Assembly: GCF_001981305.1 (NCBI RefSeq)
Contig: NZ_MSCW01000011.1
Span: 1-64,000 of the forward strand
Direction of reading: 5' to 3'
Origin: Marinobacter lutaoensis
Lineage (GTDB): Bacteria > Pseudomonadota > Gammaproteobacteria > Pseudomonadales > Oleiphilaceae
DNA: 64,000 nt
The position numbers and the translations under genes are program-made. The notes under the pieces are model-generated. The model made no database searches, was not told the DNA's origin, and worked only from the letters and a program-made list of their open reading frames with translations. Shown here piece after piece: positions 54,004 through 63,436 of the stretch. Each line of letters starts with the position of its first letter. Positions within the stretch are counted from its first letter, which is position 1.

Positions 54004-55269
54004 ATGAAAATCAAAGATTTTGAGCGCATGGACATCCGAACTGGGGAAATTGGGAAAGGGGATCTTTTCATTGGCCCTGACGGTCATCAGGTCAATCTGC
54101 AAGGTGTCAATGTGCTCTGGACCGGCGTTGATACCGTGCGCCAGCTCTTTGAGGGTCGGCTGAAACCTCAGCCACTGGCTCAGATTGCTCATGCGTACGA
54201 AAGCGGCTACGACGCCAACATCGAAATTCGCGGCATCCTTTTCCGGGTACAGTCCGGACGGCGAGGGGGGTACCGTTACATTCTTCAGAACCGGGAATAC
54301 GGCCTGACGTTGTTGGTTCAAAGTTTCTACGCCGATGCGGAAACCCAGGGTGCTCATCTGAAAATTGAGACTTCTCCCCGCTGGCTTTATGAGCGTTCCA
54401 GTGAGCAGATTCACGATGAATTGGCGGAATGGGGCCTGTACTTCCTTAACGGTTGCAAACCGACCGGCATTGCTTTGCATCTGGCTGTGGACTTTCAGGG
54501 GTGGGAGCCGCCTCAGGATTTTGCGCAGCATTTCGTTACGCGGGCCAAAACGGTCACCGTGCACAACGGCTTGTCTGACCTGATCTTTAAGGGCCTGGAC
54601 GGCGCAACCATCAACGGGCGAGGGGAAACCTACACCTTCGGCAAAGCCAACAGCCTGCAAATCTGCCTGTACGACAAGTCCAAGGAAGTCGACGTTTCCG
54701 ACAAGCGCGCTTTCATGGAAAGCATCTGGGAATGCGCCAGCAATGAAGATTGCTTCCCTGACACTTGCTACGACCCGGACAAGCCTGTCTGGCGTCTGGA
54801 AGTGCGTTTTCATCACCGGATCGTGAATGAAATTTCCCAGGGTACGAAGGGCATGAAACCCATCTACACCTACATGGACGCGGTACCGCATATGACCGGG
54901 CTCTGGCGCTACGCCCTCACCGGTAACCGCTACGAGGTCAAGCGTGAATGGGTCCACCCGATTTGGACCAAGTTGCGGGATGACATTGGCTTTGGGTACT
55001 CGGCCCCGGATCTGCTTTACAAACGTGCAAAAAAGGAACCTGGTTGTGGCAACGAGAAAAACATTTCTCTCGCCTTTGGCAATCTCTTGTCCATCTATGC
55101 ACGCAACCGCTTTAACACCCGCCAGGCGTGGGATTGCCTCAAGAAATCCGGCCTATGGGAAGACCTGTGCACCTACTACCGACGCCGGGAAATCTACGAG
55201 AACGAGCTTTACAAGATCGTAGAAGACGGGCTGATTAAACGACGACTGTTGACCAAGGTGGCTGCATGA
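54004..55269 (+). CDS. Phage replication initiation protein (RstA/Rep_trans type)
   Basis: 421 residues. The pattern ARAYDKSKE-like LQICLYDKSKEVD followed later by VWRLEVRFHHRI is that of the replication initiation factor family of CTX-phi RstA and Pf phage Rep, which nicks the phage origin to start rolling-circle replication. I chose the ATG at 54004, after AGAAGG; an upstream 60-codon extension lies in the hairpin cluster. Its stop overlaps the integrase start (ATGA). Confidence 0.85.
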   Translation: MKIKDFERMDIRTGEIGKGDLFIGPDGHQVNLQGVNVLWTGVDTVRQLFEGRLKPQPLAQIAHAYESGYDANIEIRGILFRVQSGRRGGYRYILQNREYGLTLLVQSFYADAETQGAHLKIETSPRWLYERSSEQIHDELAEWGLYFLNGCKPTGIALHLAVDFQGWEPPQDFAQHFVTRAKTVTVHNGLSDLIFKGLDGATINGRGETYTFGKANSLQICLYDKSKEVDVSDKRAFMESIWECASNEDCFPDTCYDPDKPVWRLEVRFHHRIVNEISQGTKGMKPIYTYMDAVPHMTGLWRYALTGNRYEVKREWVHPIWTKLRDDIGFGYSAPDLLYKRAKKEPGCGNEKNISLAFGNLLSIYARNRFNTRQAWDCLKKSGLWEDLCTYYRRREIYENELYKIVEDGLIKRRLLTKVAA

Positions 55270-56237
55270 TCCGGAAACTACCGTCGGGACGATGGCAGGT
55301 AGACATCCAGCCAGGCGGAAGAGGGCAGAAGCGTGTCCGGAAATCCTTTGATTCGAAGCCTGAGGCTCTGAGATATGAACGTTGGGTGCTCAACAAGCAT
55401 GAGGCCGGCGAAGACTGGAACCCAAAGCATGACAAGCGAACGCTCCAGGATCTGGTAAAGCTTTGGTATGTGCATCACGGCCACGCGCTAAAAGATGGCG
55501 AATCCAGAAAGAGGAAACTCAATTCGCTGGTCGAACGGCTTGGCAATCCTAGAGTGTCGCATTTCACCTCGGGAGATTTTGCTGCCTATCGCCTGGCGAG
55601 ATTGCAAGAAGGGTTATCCGCCAATACCCTCAACCATGAGCAGGCGTATCTCTCAGCGGTATTCAACGAACTCAACCGCCAGGGTCACTGGAAAGGCGAA
55701 AACCCATTGAGCAAGCTAAGAAAGCTCAAGACCGATGAGACAGAACTGGCGTTTTTGGACCGGGGACAAATCACCCGGCTTCTGGAAGAATGCAAAGCAT
55801 CCAGCAATCCGTCCCTGTATCACGTTACCAGGTTGGCCCTTGCGACCGGAGCCAGGTGGTCAGAAGCGGAAAAGGTAAAGCCGGCTGCCTTCACCCCGTA
55901 CCGTGTAACCTACACGGCTACCAAAAGCGGGAAGAGTCGTTCCGTACCAATGGATAAAAAGCTGTACGAAGAAATCACAGAAAATTTGCCATTTCAATCG
56001 TGCTACAGCGCTTTCCGGGAGGCCATCGATAGGGCCGGGATCAAACTGCCGAAAGGGCAGTTAACCCACGTCTGCCGGCACACCTTCGCCAGTCATTTCA
56101 TCATGAACGGCGGACACATACTGACGCTGCAAAAAGTCCTGGGGCATTCAGACCTGAAACTGACAATGCGCTATGCACACTTGGCGCCCGATTTCCTGAA
56201 TGAGGTGATTGACAGGGGGCCGTTGACGTTTGGTTGA
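55266..56237 (+). CDS. int: Tyrosine site-specific integrase of the prophage
   Basis: 323 residues. The N-terminal arm/AP2-like part (KLPSGRWQVDIQPGGRGQKRVRKSF) precedes a SAM-like core domain (70-155) and the catalytic domain with R197 (GARWSEA), K220, H268xxR271 (HVCRHTF), H294 (LGHSDL) and the nucleophile Y303 (MRYAHL). All catalytic residues are intact. The gene reads towards attR and ends 44 bases before it, overlapping the replication gene by four bases. Confidence 0.96.
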   Translation: MIRKLPSGRWQVDIQPGGRGQKRVRKSFDSKPEALRYERWVLNKHEAGEDWNPKHDKRTLQDLVKLWYVHHGHALKDGESRKRKLNSLVERLGNPRVSHFTSGDFAAYRLARLQEGLSANTLNHEQAYLSAVFNELNRQGHWKGENPLSKLRKLKTDETELAFLDRGQITRLLEECKASSNPSLYHVTRLALATGARWSEAEKVKPAAFTPYRVTYTATKSGKSRSVPMDKKLYEEITENLPFQSCYSAFREAIDRAGIKLPKGQLTHVCRHTFASHFIMNGGHILTLQKVLGHSDLKLTMRYAHLAPDFLNEVIDRGPLTFG

Positions 56238-56280
56238 CACTTGCTGTCGATGTCGTTGTTAGGGGGGCTGTAAGTGCTTG

Positions 56281-56361
<81 letters not shown>

Positions 56362-56411
56362 CGTCGTGACGTGGTGAGGGCATGGCACGTTTCCGGGACC
56401 GGAAACGCGAA

Positions 56412-56447
56412 GCGGGCGCCATTATACCCATGAGGGTTGGCGCCCGC
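56412..56447 (-). promoter_or_regulatory. tRNA promoter -10 box within a 10-bp stem-loop after rpoD
   Basis: GCGGGCGCCA and TGGCGCCCGC form a perfect stem (16-base loop) beyond the rpoD stop. On the minus strand TATAAT sits at 56421-56426, starting the second arm, followed by GGCGCCC. That GC-rich stretch is typical of stringently controlled tRNA promoters. No clean -35 box is visible. The element may both end rpoD transcription and start the tRNA. Confidence 0.55.
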
Positions 56448-56463
56448 TAGCGCTAGGGGAGGG

Positions 56464-58305
56464 TCAGTCGTCGATGAAACCGCGCAGGTGGTCGGAGCGG
56501 GACGGATGGCGCAGCTTGCGCAGGGCCTTCGCCTCGATCTGCCGGATCCGCTCGCGGGTCACGTCGAACTGCTTGCCGACTTCCTCCAGGGTGTGGTCGG
56601 TGTTCATCTCAATGCCGAAACGCATCCGCAGCACCTTGGACTCGCGGGCGGTGAGGCCAGCCAGGACCTGCCGGGTCGCCTCCCGGAGGCCTTCAGCGGT
56701 GGCGGAGTCCACCGGAGACAGGGCCTGAACGTCTTCGATAAAGTCGCCCAGATGGCTGTCCTCATCGTCGCCGATCGGGGTCTCCATGGAGATCGGCTCC
56801 TTGGCGATTTTCAGGACTTTGCGGATCTTGTCTTCCGGCATGTCCATGCGCTCGCCCAGCTCTTCCGGGGTCGGTTCTCGGCCCATTTCCTGCAGCATCT
56901 GGCGGGAAATGCGGTTGAGCTTGTTGATGGTTTCGATCATGTGCACCGGAATCCGGATGGTGCGGGCCTGGTCCGCGATGGAGCGGGTGATGGCCTGACG
57001 AATCCACCAGGTCGCGTAAGTGGAGAACTTGTAGCCACGGCGGTATTCGAATTTGTCCACCGCTTTCATCAAGCCGATGTTGCCTTCCTGGATCAGGTCC
57101 AGGAACTGGAGGCCTCGGTTGGTGTATTTCTTGGCGATGGAAATGACCAGACGCAGGTTGGCCTCCACCATTTCCTTCTTGGCGCGACGGGCCTTGGCCT
57201 CGCCGATGGAGACCCGGCGGTTGATTTCCTTGATGTCCGCCACGTCCAGGTCAACCTCGGTCTGGACGTTCTGGATGCGCTTCTGCAGGCGCACGATCTC
57301 GTCGATGCGCTCGCCGACGGCGGTGGCGTAAGGCTTCTTGCTCTTGGCGATCTTGTCGGCCCACTCGAGGTTGACCTCGTTGCCCGGGAACGACTTGATG
57401 AAATCCTTGCGCGGCATCTTGCAGTCACGCACGCAGATTTCCATGATGGCGCGCTCGTTCTCGCGGATCTGGTCGTTGGTGGAGCGGACCATGTTCACCA
57501 GGTCGTCGAAGGCCTTGTTGGCCAGTTTGAAGGGGGCGAATACCTGCCCCAGCTCGTTCAGGGCGTCCTGGGTCCGTTTGTCGGAACGGCCGTGTTTCTC
57601 AAGGGCGGCGTTGGCGGCGGCCAGCTTCTCTTTCAGCAGCTCGAAGCGCAGGCGGGTTTCTTCCGGGTCGGGCCCGTTGTCGCCATCGTCTTCGGTGGTG
57701 GCCGTGGTGTCGTCGTCGTCATCGGCTGCGGTATCGAGGTCGGTGTCGTCCTGGGAACCGGAGTCATCGCCCATGAACGGCTCGGCGTCGTCCGGATCAA
57801 GGAACCCGGTGACGATGTCGCTGATCCGGCCTTCGTTCTCGATGATGCTCTCGTAGGCCTGAATCACCTTGTCAGCGGTGCCGGGGAAGTGGGCCACGGC
57901 CGCCATCACATCGCGGATCCCTTCCTCGATGCGCTTGGCGATAACGATCTCGCCTTCACGGGTCAACAGTTCCACCGTTCCCATCTCGCGCATGTACATG
58001 CGCACCGGGTCGGTGGTGCGGCCTGCGTCCGATTCCACGGCCGCCAGTGCCGCCGCAGCCTCCGCTGCCACCGCCTCATCGGCCGTGGAGTCGCCCTCGG
58101 TGATCAGCAGGGTATCGGCGTCGGGGGTTTCCTCGCACACCTGGATACCCATGTCGTTAATCATGCGGATGATGTCTTCGACCTGGTCAGGGTCGGCGAT
58201 GTCTTCCGGGAGGTGGTCGTTTACCTCGGCGTAAGTCAGGTAACCTTGTTCCTTGCCTCGGGCATTGAGGTCTTTCAAACGTGATTTTTGCGAATTGCCT
58301 GACAT
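56464..58305 (-). CDS. rpoD: Housekeeping sigma factor RpoD (sigma-70)
   Basis: 613 residues. Region 1.1 (residues 1-80), region 1.2 ([21 protein letters not shown]), a long acidic non-conserved region (about 170-240, [18 protein letters not shown]), region 2 ([34 protein letters not shown], by position about 380-415), region 3 and region 4 ([20 protein letters not shown]) are all present. The ATG at 58305 ([10 protein letters not shown]) follows AGGGTG; the extra 25 upstream codons are not supported. Third gene of the rpsU-dnaG-rpoD operon. Confidence 0.97.
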   Translation of the reverse strand: MSGNSQKSRLKDLNARGKEQGYLTYAEVNDHLPEDIADPDQVEDIIRMINDMGIQVCEETPDADTLLITEGDSTADEAVAAEAAAALAAVESDAGRTTDPVRMYMREMGTVELLTREGEIVIAKRIEEGIRDVMAAVAHFPGTADKVIQAYESIIENEGRISDIVTGFLDPDDAEPFMGDDSGSQDDTDLDTAADDDDDTTATTEDDGDNGPDPEETRLRFELLKEKLAAANAALEKHGRSDKRTQDALNELGQVFAPFKLANKAFDDLVNMVRSTNDQIRENERAIMEICVRDCKMPRKDFIKSFPGNEVNLEWADKIAKSKKPYATAVGERIDEIVRLQKRIQNVQTEVDLDVADIKEINRRVSIGEAKARRAKKEMVEANLRLVISIAKKYTNRGLQFLDLIQEGNIGLMKAVDKFEYRRGYKFSTYATWWIRQAITRSIADQARTIRIPVHMIETINKLNRISRQMLQEMGREPTPEELGERMDMPEDKIRKVLKIAKEPISMETPIGDDEDSHLGDFIEDVQALSPVDSATAEGLREATRQVLAGLTARESKVLRMRFGIEMNTDHTLEEVGKQFDVTRERIRQIEAKALRKLRHPSRSDHLRGFIDD

Positions 58306-58432
58306 AGACACCCTGTGAACTCGCTTTAGAAGGAAAAAAGTTAAACAGCCATTATAGCTGTCGGTTGATTGCTCTGCCACCGACTGTTTAGATTGTGGCC
58401 AGTCGGTAAAGTTTCAAGTGGGGTTGCGGTGA

Positions 58433-60151
58433 CTACGGACTGCCGCCACTCAACTCCCGGAGCTCCGCTCGCTGTTCCGGCGAGAGGTTGGCCAGGTTTC
58501 GCAGCAGCTCGGCCAGACGCTGCTGCCTGGTGGCCTCCTCGCTGGGGCTGATCAGCTCGCGCGCGGAAGCCAGGGTATTTTCCCGGGGCGGGATGTACTC
58601 GATGCCGTCGAACAGGTGGTAGAAACGGCTTCGGGCCGAACCGTCCCGGGCCAGCCGGAGCACCAGCCGGAGCCGGTCCCTGATGCCGTTGTCGAGAATC
58701 CACTGGGCAAAGTGCCGGGCCTGGGGAAACTGGCGGGATTGCCGGGATGCCTCCAGAACCTCGGTGGCCAACTCCGGTGCCTCCACCAGGGCCAAGCACA
58801 GGGTGCTGTCCTTGCTCAGCTTGACATCCACCCGCTCCGCTCCGGTTGCCGGCTGCCCGTTGCCCCGACCGCGCGACTGGGCGGTGTCCCGGCGCCAGGG
58901 CTGACGGCCGCCACACAACCGCAGCATCTCCTGCCACATGGCATCCCGAAGCGTGCTGCGGGGCATCCGGTTCAGCAGTGGCTCAACCCTGGCCCGGAGC
59001 TCCCCACGGTGCTCCGGCAGTTGCAGATCGAGGCCCTGGCTCTGACGCTCGAACAGGTAGCGGGAGAAGGGCGTGGCCCGTTCGATCCGCTGACGGAAGG
59101 CGTCGGCACCCTCCTTGCGCACCAGGCTGTCCGGGTCCTCGCCTTCAGGCAGCATCAAAAACTGGATGTGCAGGCCGTCGGCGAGCAGTTCCAGGGCGTT
59201 CTCCATGGCCCGGTCAGCGGCCCGGAACCCCGCGGTGTCGCCATCGAAGCAGAACACCAGATGGCGCACCTGCTTCAGCAGTGCCTGCAGGCTGTCCTGG
59301 TTGGTGGCGGTTCCTAGGGTGGCGACGGCGTAGTGAATGCCGTGCTGGGCCAGGGCGATCACGTCCATGTAGCCTTCTACCACCAGCAGCTTGTCCAGTT
59401 GCCGCACGGCTTGCCGGGCTTCGTACAGGCCGTAGATCTCCCGGCTCTTGTGAAACACGTCCGATTCCGGGGAGTTGATGTACTTGGCCTTGTCGTCGCC
59501 CAGCGTGCGTCCGCCAAAGGCGACGGTGCGCCCCCGGGTGTTGCGGATGGGAAACATCACCCGGTTCCGGAACAGGTCGCGGGGGCGGCCGTAGCGCTCG
59601 GAGACGGTACCCGTCTCGATCAGCGGTCCCCGCAGGTCGGGACTGGCGGCGTCGTGCAGCGCGGTGCCGGTACCCGGAGCATAGCCCAGCTGATAGCGCT
59701 CAATGATGGCGTCATCCAGGCCGCGCTGGCGCAGATAGTCCAGCGCGTACTGCCCGGCCGGGCTGCGCAGGGCGTTGCGGTAGAAGCCGGTGGCGAAGTC
59801 CAGGGCGTCGGTCAAGGTGCGGGCCTGCTGCATTTCCTGCCGGGCGGCTCGGTCGTAGGGCACTTCCAGGCCCGCGCGTTTGGCCAGTTCCTCCACCGCT
59901 TCGGTAAACCCCAGGCCGTCGAACTCCCGAAGGAAGCTGATGGCATCACCATGGGCGCCACAGCCAAAGCAGTGGTAAAACCCCTTGTCCGGGCGCACGT
60001 TGAAAGAGGGCGTCTTTTCGTCGTGGAACGGGCAGCAGGCCTTGTAGTTGGCGCCGGCCTTCTTCAGCCGTATCCGTGAACCGATCAGTTCCGCCAGGTC
60101 GGTTCGATCCAGCAGATCTTCAACAAAGCGCTGAGGGATCAGTCCACTCAT
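58433..60151 (-). CDS. dnaG: DNA primase DnaG
   Basis: 572 residues. The zinc-binding N-domain (CCPFHDEKTPSF...YHCFGCGAHGDAISF), the TOPRIM core (LLVVEGYMDVIAL, FCFDGDTAG) and the C-terminal helicase-binding domain are complete. It makes RNA primers for replication. GGAGCCTCC precedes the ATG. The middle operon gene is separated from rpsU by a terminator, which keeps primase levels low. Confidence 0.97.
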   Translation of the reverse strand: MSGLIPQRFVEDLLDRTDLAELIGSRIRLKKAGANYKACCPFHDEKTPSFNVRPDKGFYHCFGCGAHGDAISFLREFDGLGFTEAVEELAKRAGLEVPYDRAARQEMQQARTLTDALDFATGFYRNALRSPAGQYALDYLRQRGLDDAIIERYQLGYAPGTGTALHDAASPDLRGPLIETGTVSERYGRPRDLFRNRVMFPIRNTRGRTVAFGGRTLGDDKAKYINSPESDVFHKSREIYGLYEARQAVRQLDKLLVVEGYMDVIALAQHGIHYAVATLGTATNQDSLQALLKQVRHLVFCFDGDTAGFRAADRAMENALELLADGLHIQFLMLPEGEDPDSLVRKEGADAFRQRIERATPFSRYLFERQSQGLDLQLPEHRGELRARVEPLLNRMPRSTLRDAMWQEMLRLCGGRQPWRRDTAQSRGRGNGQPATGAERVDVKLSKDSTLCLALVEAPELATEVLEASRQSRQFPQARHFAQWILDNGIRDRLRLVLRLARDGSARSRFYHLFDGIEYIPPRENTLASARELISPSEEATRQQRLAELLRNLANLSPEQRAELRELSGGSP

Positions 60152-60209
60152 GGAGGCTCCAGGTCAACCAGGTTGTCGGGAAACCGGGGATCGGCACATG
60201 GCCAAAGCC

Positions 60210-60246
60210 AAAAATGCCGCCGAAGCCAAGCCTCGGCGGCATTTTT
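60210..60246 (-). terminator. Internal terminator between rpsU and dnaG
   Basis: ATGCCGCCGA and TCGGCGGCAT form a 10-bp stem with a 9-base loop, with A-run before and TTTTT after on both strands. It is the expected partial terminator of the macromolecular synthesis operon, allowing much rpsU and little dnaG. Confidence 0.9.
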
Positions 60247-60307
60247 CTATCGGCTGCCGGTGCTGGCGTGGCCAGCTGCCGGCAGTCAAAGGGCGTCTGG
60301 AAGAAGT

Positions 60308-60523
60308 TTAGTACAGACGCTCGAACTTGCGCTGTTCCCGCTGAAGCTTCTTGAGATGACGCTTGACGGTAGCAGCTGCTTTGCGCTTGCGGACGGAGGT
60401 CGGCTTCTCATAGTACTCACGACGACGCACTTCGGACAGGATACCGGCCTTTTCGCAGGAGCGCTTGAAGCGACGCAGTGCTACGTCAAACGGTTCATTC
60501 TCTTTCACTTTAACAGCTGGCAT
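60308..60523 (-). CDS. rpsU: Ribosomal protein bS21
   Basis: 71 residues, the standard length. [27 protein letters not shown] (position 1-27) and the basic C-terminus ([27 protein letters not shown], position 45-71) are those of S21. It sits near the anti-Shine-Dalgarno end of 16S rRNA and helps initiation. AGGTGAT precedes the ATG at 60523. First gene of the operon, divergent from tsaD. Confidence 0.97.
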   Translation of the reverse strand: MPAVKVKENEPFDVALRRFKRSCEKAGILSEVRRREYYEKPTSVRKRKAAATVKRHLKKLQREQRKFERLY

Positions 60524-60757
60524 TCGAAAATCACCTACCTGATGGATTCGGTTTGTATGTCGTCCGCAGGCGTTGCCTGCCCGCGGCATGATTCGGGGTC
60601 GGATTGGCTAAAACTCGACCAGTGCACAATTTAGGGCGGCAATGATAGCCCCTGGGTGGTGGAAAGGTCAATGTTTGTTCGATGAATATCCAGCCCCCTT
60701 GGGCTTTCTGCTAAAATGCGCGCCCCACAGTCACCAACCCTGGCAGGCTCGACACCT

Positions 60758-61813
60758 ATGCTCGTTCTCGGTATTGAAACCTCCTGTGATGAAACCGGCG
60801 TGGCCCTGTTCGACACGGAGCAGGGGCTGCTGGCGCATGCCCTGTACAGTCAGATTGACATGCACGCCGACTACGGCGGCGTGGTGCCCGAGCTGGCCTC
60901 GCGGGACCATGTGCGTAAACTGTTGCCCTTGTGCGACCAGGTTCTCGCTGCCGCGGGGCGGACACGGCGCGACATCGAGGGCATTGCTTATACCGCTGGC
61001 CCGGGTCTGGTGGGTGCCCTGATGGTTGGCGGCGCGGTCGCCCATGCCCTGGGCTTGGCCCTGGACGTGCCGGTGCTGGGGGTTCATCACATGGAGGGGC
61101 ACCTACTGGCACCGATGCTGGAAGAACGGCCGCCGGCGTTTCCGTTCGTGGCCCTGCTGGTGTCCGGCGGTCATACCCAGCTGGTGCGTGTCGATGGTAT
61201 CGGTCAGTACCAGATGCTGGGGGAGTCGGTCGACGATGCCGCCGGTGAAGCCTTTGACAAGACCGCGAAGATGCTGGGGCTGGATTACCCTGGCGGTCCC
61301 CGGGTGGCGGCGCTGGCGGAGAAGGGGCGGGCCGGTCGTTACCGGTTCCCCCGCCCCATGACCGACCGGCCGGGGCTGGATTTCAGCTTCAGCGGTCTCA
61401 AGACCTACACCCTGAACACCGTGAACGAAGCCAGCGCCGCCGGCACATTGGACGAACAGACCCGGGCCGATATCGCCCTGGCCTTCGAGTCGGCGGTGGT
61501 CGATACCCTGGTGATCAAGTGCCGGCGGGCTCTGGAAGCCACCGGCTGCAAGCGGCTGGTGATGGCCGGTGGCGTCAGTGCCAACAAGCGGCTGCGGGCG
61601 GCCCTGGAAGGTATGGCGGAGAAGCTTGCAGCAACCGTGTTTTATGCCCGTCCGGAATTCTGTACCGACAACGGTGCCATGATTGCCTATGCGGGAGCAC
61701 AGCGCCTGTTGGCCGGCCAGCGGGACGGTAACCGCATTGTCACCGTGCCGCGCTGGCCGATGGATACGCTGCCGCCGATCCACCAACCCAGAAGCACCGG
61801 GCTGGTGGACTGA
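60758..61813 (+). CDS. tsaD: tRNA N6-threonylcarbamoyladenosine transferase TsaD
   Basis: 351 residues. It puts the threonylcarbamoyl group on A37 of ANN-decoding tRNAs, with TsaB and Tsa[20 protein letters not shown], the metal-binding [19 protein letters not shown] and the C-terminal [12 protein letters not shown] are the ASKHA-family signatures. The ATG at 60758 is the conserved start. Divergent from rpsU and convergent with plsY, with only seven bases between stops. Confidence 0.97.
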   Translation: MLVLGIETSCDETGVALFDTEQGLLAHALYSQIDMHADYGGVVPELASRDHVRKLLPLCDQVLAAAGRTRRDIEGIAYTAGPGLVGALMVGGAVAHALGLALDVPVLGVHHMEGHLLAPMLEERPPAFPFVALLVSGGHTQLVRVDGIGQYQMLGESVDDAAGEAFDKTAKMLGLDYPGGPRVAALAEKGRAGRYRFPRPMTDRPGLDFSFSGLKTYTLNTVNEASAAGTLDEQTRADIALAFESAVVDTLVIKCRRALEATGCKRLVMAGGVSANKRLRAALEGMAEKLAATVFYARPEFCTDNGAMIAYAGAQRLLAGQRDGNRIVTVPRWPMDTLPPIHQPRSTGLVD

Positions 61814-61820
61814 ACCAGGG

Positions 61821-62414
61821 TTAAAAGCCGGTTTCCCGGCCCTGTGCCAGTCGGATCAGGTTGGCCCGGTGGCGTACCACGATCAGCAGTGCCAGCAGTC
61901 CGAACAGCGGCAGCGTCTCGGGGTCGAGGAAGGCGCTGACGACCGGTCCGCAGACCACGGCCACCAGCGAGGCCAGCGCGGAAATCCGCCAGCGCCACAT
62001 GACCAGCAGCCAGATGCCCGCGATGATCAGCGTTGTCAGCGGCGCCAGGGCCAAACCGGCCCCGAGGGCGGTGGCAACGCCCTTGCCCCCCTGGAACCGG
62101 TGGAAGACCGGGATCATGTGGCCGGTGACCGCGCATAGGGCGACCATGGCCTGGGCCATGACCGGCATGCTGAGCTGATGGGCCAGCCACACCGGCAGCC
62201 AGCCCTTGAACGCATCCAGCGCCAAGGTCAGGGCGGCCGGCGCCCAGCCTCCGGTGCGGTAGACGTTGGTGGCCCCGGGGTTGCCCGAGCCCTGGGCCCG
62301 GGGATCGGGCAGCTTCCAGGCCCGGCAGACCGGCAGCGCGAACAGCACCGATCCGAACAGGTAGGCGGCAAGGCAGAGCGCGACGGTCACGGCGGGGTGG
62401 CCGGTCAGTTCCAT
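61821..62414 (-). CDS. plsY: Acyl-phosphate:glycerol-3-phosphate acyltransferase PlsY
   Basis: 197 residues with five hydrophobic spans. The three PlsY motifs are visible: GSGNPGATNVYR (near 42), FHRFQGGKGVAT (near 104) and HRANLIRL (near 186). It transfers the acyl group from acyl phosphate to glycerol 3-phosphate, the first step of phospholipid synthesis. Divergent from folB, as usual; the shared gap is about 140 bases. Confidence 0.96.
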   Translation of the reverse strand: MELTGHPAVTVALCLAAYLFGSVLFALPVCRAWKLPDPRAQGSGNPGATNVYRTGGWAPAALTLALDAFKGWLPVWLAHQLSMPVMAQAMVALCAVTGHMIPVFHRFQGGKGVATALGAGLALAPLTTLIIAGIWLLVMWRWRISALASLVAVVCGPVVSAFLDPETLPLFGLLALLIVVRHRANLIRLAQGRETGF

Positions 62415-62555
62415 GGCGTCGATCCTCGGGCGAAGACGGGGCGGCCCAATCTGTGCGAAAATGCCGGCCCTATCGTGACAGCCGGCTTGGACCCACAGTA
62501 TCCGCCGGCTGTGTGCTTTTCAATCAGCAAAGAGTGGAAGACCCGGGGAGACGCT

Positions 62556-62912
62556 TTGACCGATTGTGTCCTGATCGAGGGGCTGGCGGTGGAAACCATC
62601 GTCGGCGTGTACGACTGGGAGCGGGAGGTGTCCCAGCGCTTGCTGGTCGACCTGGAGATGGCCTGGGACAATCGTCGGCCAGGCCGCTCCGATGACGTGG
62701 CGGATGCGCTGGATTACGCCGCGGTCAGCGAACGGGTCGCCGCCCGTCTGCAGTCCCTCAAGCCGAAACTGCTGGAACACGCGGCCGAGGTTCTGGCCGA
62801 GATGCTGATGGCCGAGTTCGGCGTCCGCCGGCTGACGCTGACCCTGCGCAAGCCCGGAGCGGTGCCGGCGGCCCGGGCCGTGGGCGTTCGAATCGAACGG
62901 GAGTGGCGGTGA
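62556..62912 (+). CDS. folB: Dihydroneopterin aldolase FolB
   Basis: 118 residues. It splits 7,8-dihydroneopterin in folate synthesis. IEGLAVETIVGVYDWERE at the N-terminus and the catalytic lysine in LTLRKPGAVPAARAVGVRIER are diagnostic. There is no ATG: a TTG at 62556 with GGGGAG five bases upstream gives the expected N-terminus and length. It overlaps folK (TGATG). Confidence 0.93.
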   Translation: MTDCVLIEGLAVETIVGVYDWEREVSQRLLVDLEMAWDNRRPGRSDDVADALDYAAVSERVAARLQSLKPKLLEHAAEVLAEMLMAEFGVRRLTLTLRKPGAVPAARAVGVRIEREWR

Positions 62913-63436
62913 TGGCGGACAGGGTCCGGGTGTACGTCAGTATCGGTACCAACATCCACCGGCGGCGTCATGTCTCCGCCGCCCTGGACGCCCTGGCGGA
63001 CACCTTCGGCGAGCTGCGGATTTCCCCGGTGTACGAAAGCGAGGCCGTGGGCTTTGATGGTGCGCCCTTCTACAACCTGGTGGTGGGCCTGGACACCGAC
63101 TGGCCGGTGGGCCGGCTGTCGCGCTACTTCAAGCAGCTGGAGGCCGACCACGGTCGCCGCCGTGATGTGCCCCGGTTCAGTGCCCGAACCCTTGATCTCG
63201 ATATCCTGACCTACGGCCAGGCAGCCGGCACTCTGGATGGCATTGAGCTGCCCCGGGCGGAGATTCTCCGGAACGCGTTCGTGCTCAGGCCCCTGGCCGA
63301 TCTTGCCCCCGAGGACACGCACCCTGTCTGTGGCCGCTGCTACCGGGAGCTGTGGCGGGACTACCGGGAAGACCAGAAGCTCTGGCCGGTTGACTTCCAG
63401 TGGCGTGGCCGCTGGGTGTCACGGGCGGCGGGCTGA
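62912..63436 (+). CDS. folK: 6-hydroxymethyl-7,8-dihydropterin pyrophosphokinase FolK
   Basis: 174 residues. It transfers pyrophosphate from ATP to hydroxymethyl dihydropterin, directly after FolB in the pathway. [22 protein letters not shown] and [15 protein letters not shown] follow the family pattern, though both are somewhat divergent (SIGTN for the usual GLGSN), and a tail of about 20 residues ([12 protein letters not shown]) extends it. Start at the ATG overlapping the folB stop; a GTG at 62909 is possible. Confidence 0.9.
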   Translation: MADRVRVYVSIGTNIHRRRHVSAALDALADTFGELRISPVYESEAVGFDGAPFYNLVVGLDTDWPVGRLSRYFKQLEADHGRRRDVPRFSARTLDLDILTYGQAAGTLDGIELPRAEILRNAFVLRPLADLAPEDTHPVCGRCYRELWRDYREDQKLWPVDFQWRGRWVSRAAG

